From the NCBI GenBank assembly GCA_023336875.1, contig JAMBLH010000036.1, positions 1-5,464 on the forward strand: a stretch of DNA of 5,464 bases, read 5' to 3'. The position numbers were made by a program, and so were the translations under genes. Positions 1 to 5,174 of the stretch are shown here, piece by piece. The DNA comes from Actinomycetes bacterium (GTDB lineage: Bacteria; Actinomycetota; Acidimicrobiia; Spongiisociales; UBA5794). A model generated the notes under the pieces. It was not told the DNA's origin, did not search any database, and worked only from the letters and a program-made list of their open reading frames with translations. The first letter of the stretch is position 1, and the number at the start of each line of letters is the position of its first letter.

Positions 1-104
1 TCGCTGGCGCGCCAACGCTGTTTATCGTTGGTATCGTTGTGATCCTTTCAGCGCCAGTCTTCTACGAGCTGCTGCCTTCGAGGGACGATGACCGAGTGGG
101 CTGA
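1..104 (+). CDS. C-terminus of a membrane protein (partial), possibly the anchor subunit of a molybdoenzyme
   Basis: The reading frame starting at base 3 is open to a TGA at 102-104. It encodes about 33 residues containing one strongly hydrophobic stretch (APTLFIVGIVVILSAPVFY) followed by a charged tail (PSRDDDRVG), which looks like the last transmembrane helix and cytoplasmic end of an integral membrane protein. Its stop lies 17 bp inside the downstream chaperone gene, so the two are probably co-transcribed and coupled. Next to a TorD-type chaperone and an iron-sulfur protein, a quinol-interacting anchor of the NrfD or DmsC kind is a reasonable guess. Too little is present to assign a family. 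A competing frame (base 2, stop at 89-91, ATGA overlap) is arginine-rich and less protein-like. Confidence 0.55.
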   Translation, partial: AGAPTLFIVGIVVILSAPVFYELLPSRDDDRVG

Positions 105-750
105 CGAAGCAAGAGCAAGGCAGGGCCTCTACCGATTCATCGGTGCGGCCCTGCTACCTCCCGAACGCGAGCGACTTGAGTTGCTTGCTTCCGCGTTCGG
201 GATACTTGATGAGTATGACCTCGACAAGTATCCCTACTTCATCGCCTGGCGTGACTTCGCAGTCGTTCTGGAATCGGATGTCTCGCCTGAGGATCTTGGT
301 ATTGAGTACGTCAGGCTGTTCGGCGTTGGTTTCAGGGGAACGCCGGCGATACCGACGGAGTCCAACTACCGCGCCCCGAATCGGGACGGTGCGGTTGCTT
401 CGTTCATTGCCTCTCTGCAGGCCGAATACCGGTCACTGGGTCTCGCTTCGGCGGACGGCGCCGAGGCTCCGGATCACATCTCAACCGAGTTGGAGGTGAT
501 GTCGCATTTGTGCGGCGTTGAAGCTGATGCTTGGGAGTCAAGTCAGGAAACCTTGGCAAAGGACACTCTCAAAGTCGAGTCAAGATTCGTGCGGAGTCAC
601 CTCGCTGTGTGGATTCCGATGTTCGCGAGTCGCGTTCTCGCCGCGAGCCCCGCTCCATTTTACGAGCGTGCTACCGAGCTGGTCCATGCGTTCGTGATTC
701 ACGAGGACGACTATTTTGCCGCCATCGCCGTCGGGAGTTCGGAGCTATGA
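88..750 (+). CDS. TorD/DmsD-family molybdoenzyme maturation chaperone
   Basis: This 220-residue, probably all-helical cytoplasmic protein matches the TorD/DmsD (redox enzyme maturation) family in length and motif order. The N-terminus carries RQGLYRFIGAALLPP (11-25), and EYVRLF at 73-78 corresponds to the family's E-x-x-x-LF signature. GTPAIPTESNYR at 84-95 follows, then PDHISTELEVMSHL at 128-141, the family hallmark of the PDH-x-x-x-ELE-x-M type. FVRSHLAVWIPMF is at 167-179 with PFY at 190-192. Family members bind the twin-arginine signal or apo-form of DMSO-reductase-type molybdopterin enzymes and hold them for cofactor insertion before Tat export. The ATG at 88 follows GAGGG (80-84) at a short spacing, and no better start exists. 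The gene overlaps its upstream neighbour by 17 bp and its downstream one by ATGA. The client enzyme is not in the window, so the substrate (DMSO, TMAO, nitrate, formate, sulfur compounds) cannot be named. Confidence 0.9.
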   Translation: MTEWADEARARQGLYRFIGAALLPPERERLELLASAFGILDEYDLDKYPYFIAWRDFAVVLESDVSPEDLGIEYVRLFGVGFRGTPAIPTESNYRAPNRDGAVASFIASLQAEYRSLGLASADGAEAPDHISTELEVMSHLCGVEADAWESSQETLAKDTLKVESRFVRSHLAVWIPMFASRVLAASPAPFYERATELVHAFVIHEDDYFAAIAVGSSEL

Positions 751-2153
751 GTGCAACAGTCTTCGTGTGTGGTGATTCACCTGAGTTGCCGATCACTACG
801 CCAGACGCGGTCATAGTCGAGGGCCTATGTCGCGATCCGAGTCTCGTTCGCGATCTTGGCACGCAATCTGGCCGCGCTGTCGTTGTTCTCCACAGTGAAT
901 CATTCGACCTATCGGCTCTCCAGAAGGCCCTACGCCGCATTGGTATCGACCCTCTCGGGGCACAGATACTGGACGTCAGTAGCGATGATGATCCAAGTGC
1001 TCTCTCGCTTCAGGTCGAGGGCCTGAAGCAACGAGCCAACGCCTTCGCGACAAGTGCGCCTGCGCACGCCAAGCCTGTGTTATCCGGACCGGTCACTCGT
1101 CGCGGTTTCCTACGTCCGCCGACGCCTACGTATGTCGCCGTTCCTCGCGTTGATGACTCCACATGTGCAGCGGGTGACGGCTGTCGCGCTTGTGTCGACG
1201 TGTGTCCACAGGGCGCATACCAATGGAGCGCTGGAAGGATCATCTACGACAAGAACGCCTGTATCCCATGTGGACGCTGTGTTACGAGCTGCCCAACGGG
1301 CGCCATAGAGAATCCCGCGGCCACGCCCGCAATGATCGACGCCCAGGTGCGAGCGGTGATCAATGCCGCCGAGATGCCCATTGGCATCAGGTTCGTCTGT
1401 TCTCGCGGATCGCTTGACGCAAAGTCAGGGTGGGCTGACATCTCCGTGCCGTGTGCCTCAATGATCCCCGCTTCCTGGTTGCTGGCATGCCGTCTGCTCG
1501 GAGCGAGCCGTGTGAAAGCCGTGCCATGCTCAGACAGCGGATGTCCGATCGACGGAGACGCAATCGCGACCGAAGCCAACGACATTGCCCTGGCGGTCCT
1601 CACGCAGACCGGATTCGAGGCCGGAATGGTCGCAGGAGAGCCGCCCAACGATGAGCTTGCCGGGACGAATTTGTTCGACCAACAAAACGCGGCGGACATC
1701 ATGTTGGCGTTTGTGGCTTCGACCGATATCAACTTCACCGTCGAGAGTGAGGCGGCTCAGTTCGGCGAAGTCTCCATCGATGACACCACGTGCACGCTCT
1801 GTGGGCAATGCGCAAAGATCTGTCCTACGAATGCCCTGCGTGAGTCCTACGAGGACGAAATCATTGCCATCTCGTTTGACGCCAAGGCATGCGTCAATTG
1901 CCGTCAATGCATTGCCGAATGCCCGGAAATCAGGCGTGGCGCAATATCGGTGCGGGGACTCATCGATACGCGCCGTCTGGCTGCCGGTCGCGTGACGCTC
2001 AACGAGGGAACTGTTGCGAGTTGCGAGATCTGTGGAAATGCCATTGCTCCGGCAACGATGATGAATCGGATCGGAGATTTACTCGGCGAGGAGTTCCAGG
2101 ACACAATGAAGATGCTCGAGACACGCTGTCTGGACTGTCGTGGCCGCGGCTGA
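747..2153 (+). CDS. Multi-[4Fe-4S] ferredoxin protein with central MvhD/FlpD-like cysteine domain
   Basis: This 468-residue protein is a probable electron-transfer partner of the upstream respiratory system. Residues 1-120 are cysteine-poor (only C8 and C28) with no recognised motif. A first ferredoxin pair follows: C140-x5-C146-x2-C149-x3-C153-P and the regular C172/C175/C178/C182-P. Residues 211-267 resemble the MvhD/FlpD hydrogenase delta domain, with C218, C236, C248, C261 and C266 in a context ending AVPCSDSGCP. A second ferredoxin pair is C349/C352/C355/C359-P and C382/C385/C388/C392-P. The C-terminus has two CxxC pairs (C426/C429 and C461/C464), like a small zinc or rubredoxin-type site. 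Four [4Fe-4S] clusters are thus expected. The frame is open back to 531, but I chose ATG 747: it overlaps the torD stop as ATGA, has GGGAG at 733-737, and everything upstream merely shadows torD. No signal peptide or membrane segment is visible, so it is probably cytoplasmic. The exact redox partner is inferred only from context. Confidence 0.88.
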   Translation: MSATVFVCGDSPELPITTPDAVIVEGLCRDPSLVRDLGTQSGRAVVVLHSESFDLSALQKALRRIGIDPLGAQILDVSSDDDPSALSLQVEGLKQRANAFATSAPAHAKPVLSGPVTRRGFLRPPTPTYVAVPRVDDSTCAAGDGCRACVDVCPQGAYQWSAGRIIYDKNACIPCGRCVTSCPTGAIENPAATPAMIDAQVRAVINAAEMPIGIRFVCSRGSLDAKSGWADISVPCASMIPASWLLACRLLGASRVKAVPCSDSGCPIDGDAIATEANDIALAVLTQTGFEAGMVAGEPPNDELAGTNLFDQQNAADIMLAFVASTDINFTVESEAAQFGEVSIDDTTCTLCGQCAKICPTNALRESYEDEIIAISFDAKACVNCRQCIAECPEIRRGAISVRGLIDTRRLAAGRVTLNEGTVASCEICGNAIAPATMMNRIGDLLGEEFQDTMKMLETRCLDCRGRG

Positions 2154-2196
2154 CAGTTCAGCGCGGTGGTCCGTCAGCAACAGATGGACGGATCGC
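2143..2196 (+). terminator. Tandem hairpins at the end of the redox operon, possible U-less terminator
   Basis: CCGCG-(g)-CTGA at 2144-2153 pairs with TCAGCGCGG at 2158-2166 around a CAGT loop, a 9-bp stem with one bulged G that includes the stop codon. A second stem follows directly: 2166-2175 pairs with 2187-2196 (core TCCGTC/GACGGA, two wobbles, 11-nt loop). The two share base 2166. No T-tract follows, so this could be a U-less terminator or an mRNA 3' stabiliser. No folding energy was calculated. Confidence 0.35.
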
Positions 2197-2469
2197 GACG
2201 AGAGCAGTTGATCCGTTCCAAGCGCATCACAGCGTTCATGACGGCATTATGGTGGTCCTTGCGTCAACGGTCATAGCCCCAGGTCAGTGCGTCGCGGTGG
2301 AACGGACTGTTCATCCGTTTCTCCTGGGTTCAAGTCCCACCCCCGCAGCGAAGAGAAATTCTTGTACCACAAGGGATAACGGCCTATTGGGCACGCCCCT
2401 TGCACCTCTCCAGGGACACACTCCGGACGCGTTTCAATCACTAGTGCCGAAGCCTGATACTCGTTGGCG
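2154..2469. other. Intergenic region between the redox operon and tetR
   Basis: No convincing coding sequence is present on either strand. Reading frames here are short and lack family resemblance. The minus-strand frame contains GWDLNP, the familiar translation of an antisense tRNA T arm. Besides the hairpins at its left end and the tRNA-like element, I see only a small GGGC/GCCC hairpin near 2389-2399. No promoter or transposon end stands out. Confidence 0.6.
2294..2346 (+). other. tRNA-like element lacking a D arm (tRNA remnant or pseudo-tRNA)
   Basis: A T-arm signature is plain: TGGG (2325-2328), loop TTCAAGT (2329-2335), CCCA (2336-2339). Upstream, AACGGA (2301-2306) and TCCGTT (2314-2319) make a perfect 6-bp stem around a 7-nt loop CTGTTCA. 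In tRNA register this loop has T33 and anticodon GTT, but an unusual C at position 37. GCGGTGG (2294-2300) pairs 6 of 7 with CCCCCGC (2340-2346), closing a three-stem fold. There is no room for a D arm and no encoded CCA. The 3' acceptor strand resembles that of some initiator or Asn tRNAs, but isotype cannot be fixed. I read it as a tRNA remnant, for example an old attachment-site copy or a deleted tRNA. A functional minimal tRNA-like RNA is less likely. Confidence 0.4.
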
Positions 2470-3078
2470 TTACGCTCGGAACAGTGTTCGCGCGAGCTGA
2501 CAGATTGTCTCACGTGTCTGGCGGAGCGAAAGGTCGTACTCGCGCCGGAGCTGCAGGAAGGTCTCGAGGCTCGTCAGCGTGTGCAACATCGCGGTAGCTC
2601 GAGGCTTGCTCAGTCCGGGGCGCAGCCGCCCTGTTTCGGCCAGCCGTCGTGTGAGTCCCTGGATGTCGGCGCGTTGGTCCTCCCACTGCTCGTCGATCAG
2701 GGGTACCGCATCCGGTTCGAGGACGACGATTGCCTTGAGCTGTTCGTAGATAAAGCCGCTGGTTTCCCAGATTACGCAGGAGGCCTCTATCAAGGCATCG
2801 AGAGATGCGACCGGATCCTCGAGAGCGAGCGCTTCCTGGATCGCCTGCATCTCTGGCCCCTCGCCGCAGCGATCGGCGAGGGCTTGTAGCACGCCAAGCT
2901 TCGAGCCGAAGCGATTGAAGACGGTCGCCCGTGAGATTCCAGCGGCGGATGCCAGCTCCGCCATCGTAGCGGTGTGAAACTCTCCCTCGGCGATCAGACG
3001 CTCTGCAGCAGCGAGCACGCGATCAATCGTCTCCGTGCCCGCCCGCCGGCGCGTCGCCGTGTAACTCCGTGTGGCCAT
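2470..3078 (-). CDS. TetR/AcrR-family transcriptional repressor
   Basis: This 202-residue protein has the standard TetR length and layout. A basic N-terminal tail (RSYTATRRRAG) precedes the three-helix DNA-binding domain at about residues 16-62. The helix-turn-helix lies near 38-58 (TMAELASAAGISRATVFNRF), and FGSKLGVLQAL is the typical end of the domain. Residues 70-202 form the variable, mostly helical ligand-binding and dimerisation domain, with no recognisable ligand signature. The protein is expected to bind an inverted repeat as a dimer and release it when a small molecule binds. It is divergent from the SDR-type gene at 3196 with 117 bp between the starts, and the shared region contains four 13-bp repeats. 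It therefore probably represses that gene and perhaps itself. The ATG at 3076-3078 has no Shine-Dalgarno but sits 6 bases after a TACACT box, suggesting a leaderless transcript. Confidence 0.9.
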   Translation of the reverse strand: MATRSYTATRRRAGTETIDRVLAAAERLIAEGEFHTATMAELASAAGISRATVFNRFGSKLGVLQALADRCGEGPEMQAIQEALALEDPVASLDALIEASCVIWETSGFIYEQLKAIVVLEPDAVPLIDEQWEDQRADIQGLTRRLAETGRLRPGLSKPRATAMLHTLTSLETFLQLRREYDLSLRQTRETICQLARTLFRA

Positions 3079-3084
3079 GTGTGA

Positions 3085-3113
3085 AGTGTAACCGCTGGGC
3101 TTGACACAATCAA
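3085..3113 (-). promoter_or_regulatory. Predicted promoter of tetR, leaderless
   Basis: On the minus strand, TTGATT (3108-3113) and TACACT (3085-3090) are separated by exactly 17 bp, good matches to -35 and -10 boxes. The ATG of tetR begins 6 bases after the -10 box, so transcription would start at or next to the start codon. This agrees with the absence of a ribosome-binding site. Confidence 0.5.
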
Positions 3114-3130
3114 GACTCTATGTCTAGACT
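3101..3130 (+). promoter_or_regulatory. Predicted promoter of the SDR-type gene, overlapping the tetR promoter
   Basis: TTGACA (3101-3106) is a perfect -35 hexamer and TAGACT (3125-3130) a 4/6 -10 hexamer, with an 18-bp spacer. The -35 boxes of the two divergent promoters are one base apart and together form the inverted repeat TTGA-CACAA-TCAA (3101-3113). The -10 box lies inside the first two 13-bp repeats, so bound repressor would block polymerase. Confidence 0.55.
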
Positions 3131-3165
3131 CTGTATCTAGACTTTACATCTAGATTCTGCATCTA
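3114..3165. repeat. Four tandem 13-bp repeats, probable TetR operator array
   Basis: The copies are GACTCTATGTCTA (3114-3126), GACTCTGTATCTA (3127-3139), GACTTTACATCTA (3140-3152) and GATTCTGCATCTA (3153-3165), followed by GA. Each junction forms a TCTAGA palindrome, so palindromic centres recur every 13 bp, slightly more than one helical turn. Looser dyads such as AGAC-TCTAT-GTCT also occur. The array covers the -10 box and initial transcribed region of the rightward promoter, the position expected of a repressor site. Assignment to the adjacent TetR protein is inference. Confidence 0.6.
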
Positions 3166-3185
3166 GAAGAGTGGTCCGTGATTCG

Positions 3186-3191
3186 AGGAGG
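3186..3191 (+). promoter_or_regulatory. Ribosome-binding site AGGAGG that sets the SDR gene start
   Basis: A perfect AGGAGG lies 4 bases before ATG 3196-3198. It favours this start over an in-frame GTG at 3178, which would contain the site, and over ATG 3238, which begins directly at the Rossmann fold but has a poorer upstream sequence. Confidence 0.65.
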
Positions 3192-3195
3192 AACC

Positions 3196-3864
3196 ATGAC
3201 AACAGGCAACACACACAATCTGGAAGGCGAAGCAACGATGAACGTCGCCATCTTCGGGGCAACAGGTAGAACGGGCCGAGTGATCGTCGATGAGGCGCTG
3301 AAACGAGGCCTTGCGGTAACCGCATCCGCTCGGAGTCCCGAGAAGCTTGGCATCGACCACGAGAATCTCCGGGTCGTTGCCGGGGATGTTCTCGACCCGA
3401 CAGCGGTGGAAGAGGCGATCGAGGGACAGGACGCGGTCATCTCGATCCTCGGAGCGGGGATGAAGCGAACCACGCTCCGCACCGAAGGCACTCGCCAGAT
3501 CGTCCGGGCCATGGAGCGCCAAGGCGTCAAGCGTCTCATCAGTCAGTCCATCTTCGGGCTCAGCGACAGTGCGGATGCCCTGCCCCGCCATTGGAAACTT
3601 ATCGTCAAGCCGCTGATCCTGCGAAATGCCTACAGGGATCACGCCGGTCAAGAGGCAGTCATCGCCGCCAGCAACCTGAACTGGACGATTACCCAACCGG
3701 TCAGCCTGCGCGATTGGGATCCGACGGGCCAGTATCAGCACGGCTCACCGGAATCGATGAAGAACATAACCCTGAAGATCGCTGATGTCGATCTGGCACG
3801 ATTCACGCTGGACCAGCTCACGAGCGACGTCTACATACGAAGAACTCCCGCTATCACCTATTGA
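3196..3864 (+). CDS. NAD(P)-binding atypical SDR / NAD(P)H-epimerase-like (BVR-B type) oxidoreductase
   Basis: This 222-residue soluble protein has an atypical short-chain dehydrogenase Rossmann fold. With this start, residues 15-27 read MNVAIFGATGRTG, containing the dinucleotide-binding GxxGxxG motif immediately after the first beta strand. VVAGDVLDPTAVEEAI and DAVISILGAG follow at the usual positions, where the acidic residue after strand 3 and the strand-4 segment line the cofactor site. VKRLISQSIFG and NLNWTITQPVSLRD match the later strands of the biliverdin-reductase-B/NmrA-like group. No YxxxK catalytic pair is visible, as is common in this group, so it may be a flavin or quinone reductase-like enzyme or a redox sensor. 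The substrate is unknown. It is divergent from tetR and probably controlled by it, a frequent arrangement for stress- or electrophile-inducible reductases. The 14 residues before MNVAIFG are not part of the fold, so ATG 3238 remains possible. Confidence 0.85.
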   Translation: MTTGNTHNLEGEATMNVAIFGATGRTGRVIVDEALKRGLAVTASARSPEKLGIDHENLRVVAGDVLDPTAVEEAIEGQDAVISILGAGMKRTTLRTEGTRQIVRAMERQGVKRLISQSIFGLSDSADALPRHWKLIVKPLILRNAYRDHAGQEAVIAASNLNWTITQPVSLRDWDPTGQYQHGSPESMKNITLKIADVDLARFTLDQLTSDVYIRRTPAITY

Positions 3865-4075
3865 CCGGTGCGCGGTTCGACCACGACAGACGCCCGCGGT
3901 CGAGGAGAAGTGGTCGGGACCCGGACGGCGAGAAGGAGCAAGGCGGTCTCATGTCTGAAGCCGATAGGGGTTCGACCCGTTCAATGCTGCGCCGCTGTCC
4001 AGCGAGGGGCGAGGCGGGCAGCGATGTCCTCAACGTCAAGGCTCCCCTCGGCGATAGCCGGTTGGCTATTTGATC
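3865..4075. other. Gene-free spacer after the SDR gene
   Basis: No supported gene is present. A 40-codon frame from ATG 3951 has an upstream AAGGAG, but its product is low-complexity and resembles nothing. An imperfect inverted repeat CGACCAC (3878-3884) / GTGGTCG (3910-3916) just behind the stop codon could be part of a terminator, but its 25-nt loop is large and no T-tract follows. The right half runs into the nested inverted repeat at 4025-4100. Confidence 0.45.
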
Positions 4076-4100
4076 GTGAACTCCGACGATGTTGAGGACA
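4025..4100 (+). repeat. Nested inverted repeat, possible structured RNA
   Basis: TGTCCTCAAC (4025-4034) and GTTGAGGACA (4091-4100) are perfect 10-bp inverted arms. Inside, ATAGCC (4054-4059), loop GGTT and GGCTAT (4064-4069) form a separate hairpin followed by TTT. The outer stem could be extended by GTC/GAC with a 3-base bulge. Function is unknown; it could be a terminator-like or regulatory structure upstream of the broken reading frame, or chance. Confidence 0.3.
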
Positions 4101-4546
4101 AAAACCTCGAATTTCCGATGCAGGTGATAGGCGCCCTGGGTATCCCGCACACAGTTCCCGGATTTCGACTTTTCCGAAACGCATTGGGTCGTCCATGAGC
4201 CCGATCCGGCCGAGGTCATCGATCCCCGAGCAATGCAGCGGGCTCAGAACGTCATTGCTGAGCGGAACGGCGCTGTCCTTATCCCTGAGATCGTTGTGAA
4301 CCTCGACGACGATGGCGACGGTGTTCAAATCGAGGCCCGATCCCGTGATCGGTATCGGGCCGGCAGAGTTCTCGTTACCGAGACGGCAACTTCTACATCA
4401 AGATGGGCGCCAACACACCTAACGACTTCGGTCCAACCACCTTGGCCGAAATCCAGCATTGGTTTCGTTGTGGTGCCGGTGATGTCCACATTGCCGACTT
4501 CGAGCGGGTACTGACGTCAATACTCCTGGTCAAGAACTGGGACTGA
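4076..4546 (+). pseudogene. Frameshifted remnant of a small hypothetical protein gene
   Basis: Three protein-like segments follow each other in alternating frames. Segment A (about 4076-4165, from a GTG) reads NSDDVEDKNLEFPMQVIGAL then GIPHTVPGF. Segment B (about 4161-4350, frame shifted by +1) reads DFSETHWVVHEPDPAEVIDP then AMQRAQNVIAERNGAVLIPE and IVVNLDDDGDGVQIEARS. Segment C (about 4370-4546, back in the first frame) reads YRDGNFYIKMGANTPNDFGP, TTLAEIQHWFRCGAGDVHIA and DFERVLTSILLVKNWD, then TGA. Together they would make about 155 residues of acidic, soluble protein; I do not recognise the family. The first switch falls near a TTTT run (4170-4173), the second beside a GC hairpin (4334-4361), so two compensating indels or assembly errors could explain it. 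The start is uncertain and no ribosome-binding site is evident. The stop is 8 bp from the stop of the convergent toxin gene. Confidence 0.45.
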
Positions 4547-4554
4547 ACCGAGTT

Positions 4555-4929
4555 CTACGACGGATGCACGTTCCGACGGAGCCAGCCATCCATGGCTCTC
4601 CAATCGAGATCGCCGTCCTCCATGAGGCCGATGATGAACGTGTGGTGGTCCATTGAGTCTCCTGCCAGTTCAAGGCCGTTCATGCGGAGGTGGACGTCAG
4701 CGGCTGCAAGCGCTGTGCGTTTGTTCCCATCGAGGAACGGGTGGTTTTGTACGATGCTCTCGAAGAGCGCTGCTGCTTCGGCAATGGCGTCCTCGTAGTA
4801 GCCGGTTTGCGGGCGAAAGACAGCTGCCTCGAGTGCACCCAGATCGCGGACGCCGTCGGCACCTCCGAACTCGTCGATTACGAGGGCGTGAATCGCGAGG
4901 ACTTCGATGACTCTGAGGTACTCCCTCAC
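4555..4929 (-). CDS. doc: Doc-type Fic-fold toxin (death-on-curing family)
   Basis: This 124-residue protein matches Doc toxins in length and motifs. The N-terminal part IHALVIDEFGGADGVRDLGA then LEAAVFRPQ (13-41) is the typical Doc opening. The catalytic motif HPFLDGNKRTA lies at 63-73, with catalytic H63, the acidic D67 and N69. Canonical AMP-transferring Fic proteins have GNGR; here, as in Doc, the second glycine is Lys (K70). In P1 Doc this form phosphorylates elongation factor Tu and stops translation. The helix RTALAAADVHLRMNG follows, and DLDWRAMDGWLRRNV closes the protein. It starts with GTG (4929-4927) directly after the antitoxin stop TAG, implying translational coupling and lower toxin synthesis. 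All key residues are present, so it appears active. The specific target in this organism is inferred from the family. Confidence 0.92.
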   Translation of the reverse strand: MREYLRVIEVLAIHALVIDEFGGADGVRDLGALEAAVFRPQTGYYEDAIAEAAALFESIVQNHPFLDGNKRTALAAADVHLRMNGLELAGDSMDHHTFIIGLMEDGDLDWRAMDGWLRRNVHPS

Positions 4930-5151
4930 CTACTCGGCCAGCTTCTTGTAGAGCTGTCGATGTCGAGCGATGGATGCCTTGGTGTGAGCGATCACGCCGG
5001 GCCGAGGTGCCACGCCCTTCTTCCTCTCGACCCACTCAGCGAGAGCCTCGTCCAACACCGCTTGGAACTGTCGTCCCTCCGTTGCGGCGATACGGCGGAC
5101 TTCGTCGAGCAATTCGGGTCTTGCTTGCGAGGAGAATTTCTGCATTGCCAT
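4930..5151 (-). CDS. Ribbon-helix-helix-like antitoxin partner of Doc
   Basis: This 73-residue protein has an N-terminal region MQKFSSQARPELLDEVRRIA then ATEGRQFQAVLDEALAEWVE. This fits a beta strand and two helices of a ribbon-helix-helix DNA-binding domain, followed by a basic linker (RKKGVAPRPG) and a C-terminal helix, IARHRQLYKKLAE, likely to wrap the toxin. It differs from the classical Phd fold usually paired with P1 Doc, but RHH partners are known in other toxin-antitoxin systems. The frame is open to ATG 5169, but I chose ATG 5151 because the operator palindrome (5153-5174) and the predicted -10 box (5158-5163) lie just upstream and would place transcription start on this ATG. ATG 5169 and 5166 would fall inside the operator; ATG 5145 is another option. 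It should repress its own operon as a dimer or as a complex with Doc. Confidence 0.8.
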   Translation of the reverse strand: MAMQKFSSQARPELLDEVRRIAATEGRQFQAVLDEALAEWVERKKGVAPRPGVIAHTKASIARHRQLYKKLAE

Positions 5152-5152
5152 T

Positions 5153-5174
5153 CTGTCATGATACATCATGACAG
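5153..5174. promoter_or_regulatory. Perfect palindromic operator of the toxin-antitoxin operon
   Basis: CTGTCATGAT (5153-5162) and ATCATGACAG (5165-5174) are perfect 10-bp inverted arms around AC. The site ends one base before ATG 5151 and covers the predicted -10 box. This is the expected position for antitoxin autorepression. Each arm contains TCATGA, itself a palindrome, which suggests two dimer half-sites. Confidence 0.7.

Noticed and set aside
531..746. N-terminal extension of the iron-sulfur protein frame back to 531
   Set aside because: It lies entirely inside the chaperone gene, is arginine-rich without motif, and the ATGA overlap with a ribosome-binding site at 747 is a far better start.
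2294..2346. Functional selenocysteine tRNA (selC), suggested by the neighbouring redox operon
   Set aside because: There is no long variable arm and no 8-bp acceptor, and the TCA in the loop is out of anticodon position.
2271..2513. Minus-strand 80-residue frame containing GWDLNP
   Set aside because: GWDLNP is the usual translation of an antisense tRNA T arm; the frame overlaps the end of tetR and has no family features.
2464..2889. Plus-strand 141-residue ORF opposite tetR
   Set aside because: It is a frame shadow of a clear TetR-family gene on the other strand.
3114..3165. CRISPR array
   Set aside because: Units are only 13 bp with no spacers between them; they are tandem operator-like repeats.
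3951..4073. 40-codon ORF (MSEADRGS...) with AAGGAG upstream
   Set aside because: The spacing to the ATG is too long, the product is low in structure, and it overlaps the nested inverted repeat; no independent support.
3854..4328. Two overlapping minus-strand frames behind the SDR gene
   Set aside because: Both lack a ribosome-binding site and recognisable motifs, and they run opposite to the clearer three-segment plus-strand reading; they may still contain a decayed piece.
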